Part shown: positions 44,543 to 54,786 of the stretch, one piece after another
Layout: every line of letters begins with the position of its first letter
How positions within the stretch are numbered: position 1 is the stretch's first letter
Program-made: the position numbers and the translations under genes
Notes under the pieces: generated by a model
What the model saw: only the letters and a program-made list of their open reading frames with translations
Told to the model about the DNA's origin: nothing
The model's database searches: none
Origin: Prochlorococcus sp. AG-402-P16
GTDB lineage: Bacteria; Cyanobacteriota; Cyanobacteriia; PCC-6307; Cyanobiaceae
Direction: 5' to 3'
DNA length: 64,000 nucleotides
Assembly: GCA_003216295.1 (NCBI GenBank)
Contig: QCJB01000005.1
Location: forward strand, 1 to 64,000

Positions 44543-44998
44543 TTAATTAGGACCAATCCATTTTTGTCCATTTAATCTTTGAAGAACTCTTGAAATTAAT
44601 AATGATAATGTAGTTTTTTTCTCATCAATTAAAAATGATTCAACTATACTAGGCTCTGAATTAGACTCGGCTAATAATATAGTTTTATCAGATGTTATCA
44701 ATTCCTTATTAAAACAAAGCCAGAACTTTCTTTGTTCCTTAAATTCACAAAATACCATCCAGCAAATGCCACCTACAACTGGTCTATTTCCATGGATTAG
44801 CTTAATTTCATTAATTTCGGATCCTTTGTCATTTAGAGATTTTTTTAAACCAGGGATAAAATGATTGTTAATAAAGTCGTCAAATGGTTTATCTTCTAAT
44901 TTAGGAGGTTTAATAGGTTTGGCAGGTATAGAAGTTTCTTCTTTCTTTGTTGAAATCTGATTAGACTCTCTTTCTTTTGGTGTGTTTGAGTTTTCCAT
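44543..44998 (-). CDS. DUF2996-like protein
   Basis: FDDFINNHFIPGLKKSL...VVGGICWMVFCEFKEQRKFWLCFN...RVLQRLNGQKWIGPN. Confidence 0.75.
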   Translation of the reverse strand: MENSNTPKERESNQISTKKEETSIPAKPIKPPKLEDKPFDDFINNHFIPGLKKSLNDKGSEINEIKLIHGNRPVVGGICWMVFCEFKEQRKFWLCFNKELITSDKTILLAESNSEPSIVESFLIDEKKTTLSLLISRVLQRLNGQKWIGPN

Positions 44999-45065
44999 AA
45001 TTTCACTTTAGCAGATAAATGATTGTTAGGATATTTTTCTATTATATATATTAGTTTTTTATGAC

Positions 45066-45620
45066 TTACCAACTTTTATATGATTCATCTTCCCAGTCAT
45101 TAGGTTTTAAATTATTGTCAGTAGAGTACTTATCAATATTTTCTTTATTATTAAGTTGATCATCATAATTAGTAAAAACTTTGTTTTCGTATTCGCTATA
45201 TTCTTTGTTCTCGTGATATTTTATATTCAAATCTTTGTTATTACTGATAATTCTAAAACTAGCATTAATTGTTGGTAATGGATCATTGATATCTCTTTCA
45301 AATAATGTATTTTCAGACAAAGGACTATCATAATTATCATTTTTAAATAACATATCATCATCAATTTTTTTTATGTCATTTTCAGACTTCTTTTTTAATT
45401 GTTGGTACCTGGGCCTTGTAAGAATATAATTAATTAAATATGATAATGCAAAACCTGAGGATGTAGAAATTGCTATATATGTTCCCAAAGATATTTTTGG
45501 TGTTTGCCAAATTAATAGTTTTAATCGAGTATCATTTTTTTGATTATTAAATGATAAAAAAAGAATTATTACTATGGTTGAAAAAATTGGTATTAATTTA
45601 AATTGATAATTAGATTTCAT
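45066..45620 (-). CDS. two-TM hypothetical protein
   Basis: Intact ORF, TM segments, Asn/Asp-rich tail. Confidence 0.6.
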   Translation of the reverse strand: MKSNYQFKLIPIFSTIVIILFLSFNNQKNDTRLKLLIWQTPKISLGTYIAISTSSGFALSYLINYILTRPRYQQLKKKSENDIKKIDDDMLFKNDNYDSPLSENTLFERDINDPLPTINASFRIISNNKDLNIKYHENKEYSEYENKVFTNYDDQLNNKENIDKYSTDNNLKPNDWEDESYKSW

Positions 45621-46225
45621 CTCTTAGGACCACTCCAACGTTCAATACCATCTAAATGTTCTCCAAGGGAATCAAAAAGTCTAACAACAATGAAATCAAT
45701 AATATCGTCTATTGACTTTGGATTTGTATACCAAGCTGGAATTGGCGGAACTATTAAAGCTCCTGCCTTAGCAATACGACTAATATTTTCTATATGAATT
45801 AAATTAAATGGTGATTCCCTTGGAGAAATAATTAAAGGTCTATTTTCCTTCAAGTGAACATCAGCACATCTTTCAATTAAATCAAGTGAAAAGCCTGAAG
45901 CTATTCTTCCTAGTGTTCCCATAGAGCAAGGAACAATAACCATACCCTTTGTCTTATGACTACCGCTAGCAATAGACGCTGAATGATCGTTCCAGCGATA
46001 ACAATTTAATTCTCCAGATTTAACCTCCAATCTTTCTCTCCAATAATGACTTTGTGAGCTTGGGTCAATAGGAATATTTATATTTCGTTCACTCTTCGCA
46101 ACTTCATATGCACCCCTACTCAATATTAAGTCTACTTTTTTATTACTTTTTAATAACAATTGGAGAGATCTTTCGCCAAGTTGTATGGCTGATGCTCCTG
46201 TAATTGCAAGAACTATACTTTTCAT
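45617..46225 (-). CDS. ubiX: UbiX-like flavin prenyltransferase
   Basis: LAITGASAIQLGERSL; VIVPCSMGTLGRIASG; RPLIISPRESPFNLIH. Confidence 0.92.
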   Translation of the reverse strand: MKSIVLAITGASAIQLGERSLQLLLKSNKKVDLILSRGAYEVAKSERNINIPIDPSSQSHYWRERLEVKSGELNCYRWNDHSASIASGSHKTKGMVIVPCSMGTLGRIASGFSLDLIERCADVHLKENRPLIISPRESPFNLIHIENISRIAKAGALIVPPIPAWYTNPKSIDDIIDFIVVRLFDSLGEHLDGIERWSGPKR

Positions 46226-48520
46226 TTATGAATCAATAGTTACTTCATTACTATTAAGAATATTAGATTCATCATTTTCTAAATCTACAAGTACTAGATC
46301 GATTTGATTTTTAAGTATGTCAACTTTTAAAACTTTTACTTTTATTTGCTGGGCTAATTGATAAGTCTTTTTATTTTTTCTTCCAACTAAAAGATTCTGT
46401 CTTGATCTGTATTCATACCAATCATCACCAAGAGTACTTACATGAACTAAACCTTCAGCGTTTAATTCTGTGATTTCTGCAAAAAAACCATAGCTTTGTA
46501 CACCTGTAATAACAGCAACAACTTCTTTACCTATTATTTTTTGTGCTTCTCTACCTTGAGCGATAGAAATTATATTATTTCTAAATAATTTTGATTTATT
46601 CCGAATATCGTTTAAATAAATAATTAGCTTTTCATCAGTATATTTCTGAATTGTCTCTCGAACTTTAAGGGTAAAAAGATCCCATTTAATTTGATTCCAA
46701 CTATTCATTCTCCCTAATTCTATGGAAGTTTTACTTCGACTTGTAAGCTTATTTTTACCATCAATTAAAAGTGAACTTAATATGAATTGATTGAATATAT
46801 TCCAATAGTTAAATGATGGACAACACCAAGGAGATTCAATTTTTTCTTGATCAACATGTGGTAGTTCTTTTTTTATCTCTTCATTAAAATTTGAAGTATT
46901 AATTTTTAAATGTATACCAGGTATAATATGTTTAGCTAGTTTTTGAAGAATTTTTTTCTCAGAACTTGCCTCAAATGATTTAATTAATTCATCCATCGTA
47001 GCAGTTCCGTCAATATTAATTGATATGTCCTTATCAATTGATATAGCTGACTTTGACAATTCATTTAATTGCCCCTGCTCCACCTCTTCATGTTGCTTAA
47101 ATATAAAAGGTAAGTTATATCCAATTAAATGCTTTGCAAGTATATTATTGGATAATCTAATAAATATATCTAGCACTGATTGTGGATCATCAATATCAAA
47201 CGACTTTGTCCAGCCATAATAATCTCTACTTGGAAATGCTAGCTGCATTTCACTTAATCTTTCTAAATTTGGTATCTCCTGATCTAACTTAATTGATCCA
47301 TTCGAACACTGATTTAGTAACCTTGAGGTATGAAGAATAGTATATATAACTTCTATGCTTTCTTTTATAGGTTTAATCGCAATTGGTGTCGATTTAGAAG
47401 TTACTTTCCTCTTGTTAATACATTCAAGGTGCTTGGGTGTTATTAAATATTTAGGTTTAATTTGGCTAAGGGAAAAATTCCAATCAGTTATTTCTCCATT
47501 ACTGCTTATGTCAAGCATTAATGTCAAGGCTTCACATACTTCATTTGGCTTGAATTCAGATACTTTTTTTAAGGATTCGCTTAAATAATCTAACCATTTG
47601 TTTCCCAAGCAAATAGCCTCACCTTTTGCCTTTAAATAATCATCTACTTTACCTCCGATATTTATTCTTTCAGCAACAGTTGGCGAGTGAATCCATATTC
47701 TTGTACCACCATCAAAAGGTTGGGCAAATAATGCAGGTAATGATGGTGAATTAATACTTTGCCAACTTTTGAATATTAATGATGGTTGCTCAGTAAAGTC
47801 TATTCTCCCTTTTGAAGGAATTTTCTTTGGTGAAATTCTTGGTGAATTGTGATTTTGTTGTATGTTATTTTTCGAGAGTAATATTTCTATATCTCCATTT
47901 GTACCAGCATTAAGTGGCAGTTCTCTTGTAATTGAGCCAACAGCACAATATTGGGCTAATGGATATTTTTCAATCCTAATTTCATAGATATAATCCTTAG
48001 TAGGTATTTTATCATCATTATTATTATTTTGTATATCTATAATTACAGGTATTCTGTCGTCTAATGGATAGGCTTTTAAGACAGAGTTTTGTTTGTCTAA
48101 CTCAATTTTAGCTAGTAATATATCATTATGTCTATTTAAAATACACAGAATAGAACCCTCTGGAGCCCTTCTCTTTTGACCCTCTTTATTGATTTTGACA
48201 ATCACTGTATCTCCATGCCAGGCATGATTTAGATTGCCTTCTCTAATATAGATATCTTCCCCGTGATCCTCTCTAACAACAAAACAATATCCCTTGCTGC
48301 TGCAACGAACCTTACCTTTTATATGATTATCTTCATTATTTAATATTAAATTTTCATTATCTATATATTTGATAACTTCTAATTTATTAAGTGCTTTTAA
48401 TGCAACTTCAAGTTTTAGTTTATCATTTTTCTTTGTTAATTTAAGTAATTTCTCTAGCTTATTAACATCAATTCCATTAACTTTATCGATATTATCGAGT
48501 ATGTTTGAAACAGAAGTCAT
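46226..48520 (-). CDS. RNase II/R (RNB)-family protein with degenerate catalytic core, intact cold-shock-like and S1 regions
   Basis: KGKVRCSSKGYCFVVREDHGEDIYIREGNLNHAWHGDTVIV; C-terminal S1 GKEVVAVITGVQSYGFFAEI..EGLVHVSTLGDDWYEYR. Confidence 0.85.
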   Translation of the reverse strand: MTSVSNILDNIDKVNGIDVNKLEKLLKLTKKNDKLKLEVALKALNKLEVIKYIDNENLILNNEDNHIKGKVRCSSKGYCFVVREDHGEDIYIREGNLNHAWHGDTVIVKINKEGQKRRAPEGSILCILNRHNDILLAKIELDKQNSVLKAYPLDDRIPVIIDIQNNNNDDKIPTKDYIYEIRIEKYPLAQYCAVGSITRELPLNAGTNGDIEILLSKNNIQQNHNSPRISPKKIPSKGRIDFTEQPSLIFKSWQSINSPSLPALFAQPFDGGTRIWIHSPTVAERINIGGKVDDYLKAKGEAICLGNKWLDYLSESLKKVSEFKPNEVCEALTLMLDISSNGEITDWNFSLSQIKPKYLITPKHLECINKRKVTSKSTPIAIKPIKESIEVIYTILHTSRLLNQCSNGSIKLDQEIPNLERLSEMQLAFPSRDYYGWTKSFDIDDPQSVLDIFIRLSNNILAKHLIGYNLPFIFKQHEEVEQGQLNELSKSAISIDKDISINIDGTATMDELIKSFEASSEKKILQKLAKHIIPGIHLKINTSNFNEEIKKELPHVDQEKIESPWCCPSFNYWNIFNQFILSSLLIDGKNKLTSRSKTSIELGRMNSWNQIKWDLFTLKVRETIQKYTDEKLIIYLNDIRNKSKLFRNNIISIAQGREAQKIIGKEVVAVITGVQSYGFFAEITELNAEGLVHVSTLGDDWYEYRSRQNLLVGRKNKKTYQLAQQIKVKVLKVDILKNQIDLVLVDLENDESNILNSNEVTIDS

Positions 48521-48612
48521 AATAATTTTGCGATTGATTTAAATATTAGTTAATAAGTTAAATAACAACATTATCAATACTAATGATGAAGGATGGAATT
48601 TGAATCATAGTA

Positions 48613-48903
48613 TTATTCATTAATATTTTCATTTAAGCTTTGAAGTAAAAGGTTGCCTCCAATATATAAGAATACTATTCCTGCGATCAATTTTAAAAAG
48701 AAAGCTGGAATTAGATTTGCTATAGATCCACCTGCTAAAGCACCTAATAATGTAGCTAATATAAGGGCTGTTGATGAACCCAGAAATACAGCTAATGGTT
48801 TATTTGTTGTACTACTCAATGTTATTGTGGTTAACTGAGTTTTATCACCCATTTCAGCTAAAAAAACAGTGAAAAATGTGGTAAATAGCAGTGTAAGTAT
48901 CAT
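48613..48903 (-). CDS. GDT1/UPF0016 half-protein A
   Basis: FLAEMGDKTQLTTITLSS motif. Confidence 0.9.
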   Translation of the reverse strand: MILTLLFTTFFTVFLAEMGDKTQLTTITLSSTTNKPLAVFLGSSTALILATLLGALAGGSIANLIPAFFLKLIAGIVFLYIGGNLLLQSLNENINE

Positions 48904-49262
48904 TGGCTTAATTGATGGCTCTTTAGAAAGTCAAAGAAACCTTCCATTGAAAGGAATACTCCCAAACTTATCATAATTATTCCTGCTCCTAGGGTAAAGC
49001 GTTTACGTGGAAAATTATTTGCTATCCACCTACCTATTATTACTCCAAGGATACTAGTTGAAATTAAGGCCAGTGCGGCCCCGAAAAAGATTATTAATGG
49101 TCTACCTGACTGAGCCGAGAGCATTAATGTTGCAATTTGGGTCTTATCTCCTAACTCGGCTAGAAAAATCGTACTAAAAGAAGAAATCAATACTCCATAA
49201 AAAGTTGAAGAATCGCTTGCATCAGTCAATACATCTTTTGTTTTTGACTTAGAATGACCCAT
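48900..49262 (-). CDS. GDT1/UPF0016 half-protein B
   Basis: FLAELGDKTQIATLMLSAQSG motif; overlaps half-protein A by 4 bp. Confidence 0.9.
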   Translation of the reverse strand: MGHSKSKTKDVLTDASDSSTFYGVLISSFSTIFLAELGDKTQIATLMLSAQSGRPLIIFFGAALALISTSILGVIIGRWIANNFPRKRFTLGAGIIMISLGVFLSMEGFFDFLKSHQLSQ

Positions 49263-49562
49263 TTAACATTGCTAGAGAGATGTTATCTATAGAGATTAAC
49301 TAGGATTATTCATCTATATCTTATAAAAAAAAAGTCTAATTAATCAAGTTATAAGCTAATTGTTATTCTGATCTTTTAGCTAATAATGTGGAAATATAGT
49401 GAGTTAGACAAATAATTGAAGAAATTCAAAATTTTAAAGAACAAATGAGACGAAACCATCTCTATTGTCATATAGGTCTTTTCTGACCAATGATCAATTT
49501 TTTTAATGATTGTGAACCTATGTCAGTTTGTTTAGTAGAATCTCCACAGTTATTAATTCAAC

Positions 49563-49646
49563 ATGGGAAACCTTTTACCTCTTGTAGCAGTCTTTCTTGC
49601 AGGTCCAGCCATTGTCGCATTGATTTACTACAGAAGGGGTGTTTAG
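49563..49646 (+). CDS. 27-aa single-TM peptide, Psb30/Ycf12-like candidate (MGNLLPLVAVFLAGPAIVALIYYRRGV)
   Basis: Hand-translated; TM helix with AGPAIVALI and short basic C-terminus, resembling Psb30; not in ORF track. Confidence 0.5.
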   Translation: MGNLLPLVAVFLAGPAIVALIYYRRGV

Positions 49647-49649
49647 AGT

Positions 49650-51539
49650 TTAGTCAGATTCCCCTAGTGCTATTTCAGCAAAGGAAAGAATTTTTTTAGC
49701 AAAAAGTTCTTCTTTTTTGCTTGAAAAATTTAAATTTTCAATAATATCTGAACTAATACAGTTTCCAATATTATTTTTAATAATAATATCATTATTTCCA
49801 TTTAATTTACATGTATATAATCTATTATGTAGGTGAATATTTTTAATATTTGTGTGTTTTTTTACGTCTAAAATATTTAATTGAAGTTTTGAGGAATGTT
49901 TCCAGTTATTTTTTTCAATATGAAATGCAATATCAATTTTATCTTTGATCTGTAAATTTTTTTTATAATTCCATTTTATACCATCAATAATTCCTGTTCC
50001 ATCACTAAGTGATAGCTTTGTATGTTTTTGATTTATTATATAAATATCTTCTAAAGTACATCCACAGGACCAAAATACAGGTTGTTCATTTTTCATCCCA
50101 AATGGACCTAATAACTCTAATTGATCATACAATTGATAGTTAATTTGCTTAAATTTTAAATGAGCTTCAGGCTTTATGACTTTCTCAATATTCATATTGT
50201 TTATTGCAACACATGCCAGTTTATTTAATTTGTTCTCCAATTTTTTTATATTTTCTTTTTTAATTGTAAATCCACCTGCAGCCGAATGACCTCCATAAGA
50301 CTCGAGAAGATAATCACATTCATACAATACTTTATTTGCCTTTAATAGATGATTAGATCTAATTGAACCTCTGTATAAGCCATCATTGGCCTCAGACAAA
50401 ATAGCTGTGGGTAAATTATATTTTTCTAATATCCTTGCTGCAACAATTCCTATAACTCCAATATGCCAATCACTCTTTGTGACAACAATAAAATTAGTTT
50501 TATTATCTTTAGTCTTATTAATAATATCGATTGCCTCATCTTCTATCTGCAAAGTCATTGTTCTTCTTAACTTATTTACTGCAATGCACTTGTTAGCAAG
50601 TTTATTTGACTCCTTTTCTGAGTTACTAGTGAATAAGTCAATAATTAATCCTGGATCATCAATTCTACCAACAGCATTAATAACAGGGGCAATTTTATAA
50701 CCTATGTCATTTGTAGTTATTCCAGTTTTATCAAAATTCAATTTTCTAAAGATAGCTCTTATACCAATATTCTTACAATTTCTAATTTTTGGCAAACATT
50801 CCTTTAGCCATTTTCTATTAGCGCCTAATAGCGGTGCCATATCTGCAATTGTTCCAATACAAAAAAGTACATTAGCTGATGTATCATCAATATTTATTTT
50901 TTTTATATTGCAAATATACTTAGCCAACATATATGCAATTCCAACACCAGCTAAGTATTTGTAAGGGGAATCTATAGGTGCTTTTTCGGGATGAATTAAA
51001 GCAAAAAAATCTAGCTGTTTATCTGGGATTTTATGATGATCGGTAATTATCAAATCAATACCTAGAGATCTAGAATGCTGAATTGCTTCGAAAGCTGAAA
51101 TACCATTATCTACTGTGATAACTAGCCTTATACCCTTTTTATATATTTCATCTATCATTTTTGTATTTAAACCATAACCATCTTCTTTTCTAGATGGAAT
51201 ATAAGGAATTGCATCAGCACCTAAATCAGATAAAAGTTCTACTAATAAGTAGGTACTTGTTATTCCATCGGCATCATAATCACCACAGATTGCAATCTTG
51301 TCTTTTACATTACAAGCTTGAATAATCCTCTCAGATGCCTTATTAAGATCCTGAAAATGAGAATCCATATTTGGGAGATTAGGGGGGAATAAATATTCAT
51401 TTAATTCTTTTTCTATAATTATTCCGCGTCGAATTAAAACCTTTTGCAAAGTTTGGCTAAATATTAATTTTGATTTTAAATTAATATTTATTGGTTTTGG
51501 TAATATCCACTTCTTAATATCGTTATTTTCTTTTTTCAA
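49650..51539 (-). CDS. recJ: single-stranded-DNA exonuclease RecJ
   Basis: CGDYDADGITSTYLL; IITDHHKIPD; ESYGGHSAAGGFTI. Confidence 0.95.
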   Translation of the reverse strand: MKKENNDIKKWILPKPININLKSKLIFSQTLQKVLIRRGIIIEKELNEYLFPPNLPNMDSHFQDLNKASERIIQACNVKDKIAICGDYDADGITSTYLLVELLSDLGADAIPYIPSRKEDGYGLNTKMIDEIYKKGIRLVITVDNGISAFEAIQHSRSLGIDLIITDHHKIPDKQLDFFALIHPEKAPIDSPYKYLAGVGIAYMLAKYICNIKKINIDDTSANVLFCIGTIADMAPLLGANRKWLKECLPKIRNCKNIGIRAIFRKLNFDKTGITTNDIGYKIAPVINAVGRIDDPGLIIDLFTSNSEKESNKLANKCIAVNKLRRTMTLQIEDEAIDIINKTKDNKTNFIVVTKSDWHIGVIGIVAARILEKYNLPTAILSEANDGLYRGSIRSNHLLKANKVLYECDYLLESYGGHSAAGGFTIKKENIKKLENKLNKLACVAINNMNIEKVIKPEAHLKFKQINYQLYDQLELLGPFGMKNEQPVFWSCGCTLEDIYIINQKHTKLSLSDGTGIIDGIKWNYKKNLQIKDKIDIAFHIEKNNWKHSSKLQLNILDVKKHTNIKNIHLHNRLYTCKLNGNNDIIIKNNIGNCISSDIIENLNFSSKKEELFAKKILSFAEIALGESD

Positions 51540-51599
51540 AATTATGGCCTTTCTTGATTGTTTGCTAATAACAATTATATTTGAACAAAAGAAAATTTC

Positions 51600-52346
51600 A
51601 TGAAAAGGTTATCCGCTGTTTTTTGGGATGTTGATGGAACGCTTGCCGACACAGAGATTTGTGGTCATAGAATTGCTTTTAACCTTGCTTTTAAGGATTT
51701 TGATTTGAATTGGGTTTGGAAGGAAGAGGAATATATCGACCTATTGAGGATTTCTGGCGGTTTAAATAGAATTATTCATTACCGAAATTTATCTAAAAAG
51801 GGCATAACTCTAGACCAATGCTCAGATATTCAAGATAGAAAGAGCTATCACTATAAAAAGTTAATTAAATCTGGTAAAATTAAATTGAGAATTGGTGTTT
51901 CCAGGGTTATAAAAGAACTTTGGGAAAATGATGTTGATCAATATGTAGTAACCACAAGTGGCAGAGAATCACTTGAACCATTTTTAACAAATTCATTTCC
52001 TGATTATAAAAAATATTTTTCACAAATTATCACTTTTGAGGATGTTAAAAACCATAAACCATTTCCAGATGCTTACAAATTGGCATTAAAATTAAGTAAT
52101 AAATCACATTTGGAATGTCTAGCAATTGAAGACTCTGAAATTGGAGTTCAATCAGCTATCTCAGCTAATCTTAAGTGTCTTTTAACACTCCCTCCATGGT
52201 CTTCTTATGGGGTTAAAATCTGTCAATCTGCTAATTCCTGTGTTGACAGCCTCGGAAGTATTGAAAAACCTTCAAAGTTGATTTATGGTAAATCATTAAA
52301 CAATAGAAACGTAGACTATTGTTATCTTAATAATATTATTAATTAA
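51600..52346 (+). CDS. HAD-superfamily hydrolase, CbbY-like
   Basis: FWDVDGTLADTE; VVTTSGRESLEP; AIEDSEIGVQSA. Confidence 0.88.
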   Translation: MKRLSAVFWDVDGTLADTEICGHRIAFNLAFKDFDLNWVWKEEEYIDLLRISGGLNRIIHYRNLSKKGITLDQCSDIQDRKSYHYKKLIKSGKIKLRIGVSRVIKELWENDVDQYVVTTSGRESLEPFLTNSFPDYKKYFSQIITFEDVKNHKPFPDAYKLALKLSNKSHLECLAIEDSEIGVQSAISANLKCLLTLPPWSSYGVKICQSANSCVDSLGSIEKPSKLIYGKSLNNRNVDYCYLNNIIN

Positions 52347-52350
52347 GGAT

Positions 52351-52680
52351 ATGCAAAAAACAAACTTAAGAAAAATAATAGATGCGATAACTAAATATTT
52401 TTCACCAATTATATCGGACTCATGGAGCAAAAGAAGTTTATTAATTATCTCATTATTATGTGGTTTTTATTTTACAAATAGTTTATTATCATTTTTATTA
52501 GATAAATCTGTTAACACAATCTTTTTAGCTTTAATAACTATTTTGTTAATGGAATTTGTAATTAGATCATTACTAGTACCAAAAAAATCTTATTTTTTCA
52601 ATTTAATTCTAATAATTAATAATTTTAGGATTGGTTCTACTTATGCCCTTATTCTTGAAGCATTTAAGCTTGGCTCATAA
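52351..52680 (+). CDS. DUF565/Ycf20-like membrane protein
   Basis: 109 aa; two TM segments; NFRIGSTYALILEAFKLGS terminus. Confidence 0.7.
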   Translation: MQKTNLRKIIDAITKYFSPIISDSWSKRSLLIISLLCGFYFTNSLLSFLLDKSVNTIFLALITILLMEFVIRSLLVPKKSYFFNLILIINNFRIGSTYALILEAFKLGS

Positions 52681-52684
52681 TTAA

Positions 52685-52864
52685 TCAATCTGAATCTTCT
52701 TCTGAAGTTTCATTCATTGGGTAAACAAACCCCTGAGCTCTTCCTGTAAGAACCGATTTTCCTATTGATAATGCTTTCTCTGCTGCAATTGCAGCTTTCC
52801 CCTTCCAAATAGCATGTCTTTGATTCCTTTTTCCTTTAGAGGTCTTTTTCTTAGGTACTGCCAT
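52685..52864 (-). CDS. rpmF: 50S ribosomal protein L32
   Basis: Hand-translated [59 protein letters not shown]; below ORF track cutoff. Confidence 0.95.
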   Translation of the reverse strand: MAVPKKKTSKGKRNQRHAIWKGKAAIAAEKALSIGKSVLTGRAQGFVYPMNETSEEDSD

Positions 52865-53033
52865 TTCTGTTCAACTTGTTTTGTTTATTTTATAACGTCA
52901 TACTCCAATTTATCAATAATTCGCATATCAATTAACTGACATCTTGTTCCTTTCTCTACAAAATCACTACTTAGCCTTCATGATGGCTATAGTTGTATAT
53001 ATATCTTTTTGAATTTATAGTATTATTCATCAT

Positions 53034-54764
53034 ATGAATAACAGTTATAGTCAATTAATTATAGATATCGAAAATGGCAATATTGAATCCATTATCTTAA
53101 TTCCAAATAGACGTGAGGTTATTGTTAAAACAAGAGATGGAAATCAGAAATTAATTCCAATATTTTACAATGATCAAAAAATACTTAGGTTGTCTGAGCA
53201 ATTTAGCGTCCCTCTAACCGTAAGAGATCTTCGGTCAGAACAGCGACTTGCTAATTTCATAACTGGTTTTGGATTGTCATTATTGTTTATTTTATCTATC
53301 TCATTTTTATTAAAAAGATCATCCAAGTTATTAAATAATATGCAGAGTTTTTCTCGCAGATCCTCAGAGGTTAAACCTGAGGAATTGGATAGAATTACCT
53401 TTGATGATGTAGCTGGATTAAACGAAGAGTCAGAAGAATTAAGAGAAATAGTATGTTTTTTAAAGAATCCACAAATTCTTATTGATCTCGGGGCTAAAAC
53501 ACCAAAAGGTATTCTCGTTGTTGGTCCTCCTGGAACTGGAAAGACTTTAATGGCACGTGCTATCGCTGGTGAGGCTGGTGTACCTTTCTTTTCAATTTCC
53601 GCTTCTGAATTTGTTGAAATGTTTGTAGGTGTCGGCGCTGGACGAGTAAGAGAACTTTTTAGAAGTGCTAAGGAAAAATCACCATGTATTGTTTTTATTG
53701 ATGAAATCGACTCTGTTGGTAGACAAAGAGGTGCTGGCATAGGGGGAGGTAATGATGAACGAGAACAAACACTTAATCAACTTCTTACCGAAATGGACGG
53801 TTTTGCTCCAAATAGCGGAGTAATTGTTATCGCAGCAACAAATCGACCAGACATACTTGATGGGGCATTAACGAGACCTGGGAGATTTGATAGACGAATT
53901 GACATAGATCTTCCAGATAGGAAAGCAAGATTTGATATTTTATCTGTTCACGCCAGATCAAAACCTCTCTGTGAGTCAATAAGTCTTAAGGATTTGGCTT
54001 CAAAAACACCTGGTTTTTCAGGGGCTGATCTCCAAAATCTTCTTAATGAGGCAGCAATACTTACTGCTAGGAAAGATAAACTTTGCATAACAAACTATGA
54101 GCTAGAAAAAGCTTTAGATAAAGCACAATTTGGATTGTTAACTAAGCCGCTTTGCGACATTACAAAAAAACGACAAATCGCTTATCAAATTATTGGAAGA
54201 ACACTTGTAGCGTTATTAATTCCTACTACTGACAAATTAGAGAAAATTTCCCTATATAAATCATTAAGTACAATCTCTGGTACAACCCATTTCACTCCAG
54301 ATGAAGAAATAATTGACAGTGGACTCCTTACCAGAAATTATATTTACAACAAAATTGTCATTTCACTAGGAGCAAGAGCCTCTGAGATCATTATATATGG
54401 AAGTAATGAGATAACACAGGGGTCGCAAAAAGACTTAAGCGATGTCTATTATTGGGCAAAACAAATGGTTACCAATTATGGTTTCTCTGATCTAGGTCCT
54501 ATTGCTTTTGAATCCGAAAACGATACTGTTTTTTTAGGAAGAGATCTAATGAGTAATAGAAAAGAATATTCACAGAAAACTAGTAAAAAAATTGATAAGC
54601 AAATAATATTAATAGCTAATAAAGCAATAAAATTTGCTATTCAACTTCTAGAGGATAAAGTTAACTTAATGGATAAGCTAGTTGAAGAACTAATAGATAA
54701 AGAAACACTTGATGCTGATTATGTAATAAGTTCACTCAACAATTTCTTATCTATAAAACAGTAG
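53034..54764 (+). CDS. FtsH-family AAA+ protein lacking HEXXH (putative protease-dead FtsH)
   Basis: [42 protein letters not shown] intact; [10 protein letters not shown] where AYHEAGHALV is expected. Confidence 0.95.
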   Translation: MNNSYSQLIIDIENGNIESIILIPNRREVIVKTRDGNQKLIPIFYNDQKILRLSEQFSVPLTVRDLRSEQRLANFITGFGLSLLFILSISFLLKRSSKLLNNMQSFSRRSSEVKPEELDRITFDDVAGLNEESEELREIVCFLKNPQILIDLGAKTPKGILVVGPPGTGKTLMARAIAGEAGVPFFSISASEFVEMFVGVGAGRVRELFRSAKEKSPCIVFIDEIDSVGRQRGAGIGGGNDEREQTLNQLLTEMDGFAPNSGVIVIAATNRPDILDGALTRPGRFDRRIDIDLPDRKARFDILSVHARSKPLCESISLKDLASKTPGFSGADLQNLLNEAAILTARKDKLCITNYELEKALDKAQFGLLTKPLCDITKKRQIAYQIIGRTLVALLIPTTDKLEKISLYKSLSTISGTTHFTPDEEIIDSGLLTRNYIYNKIVISLGARASEIIIYGSNEITQGSQKDLSDVYYWAKQMVTNYGFSDLGPIAFESENDTVFLGRDLMSNRKEYSQKTSKKIDKQIILIANKAIKFAIQLLEDKVNLMDKLVEELIDKETLDADYVISSLNNFLSIKQ

Positions 54765-54786
54765 AGTTTAATGTTAATTGATCATC

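Noticed and set aside
53174-53740. Minus 188-aa ORF
   Set aside because: Antisense to the conserved FtsH AAA+ domain.
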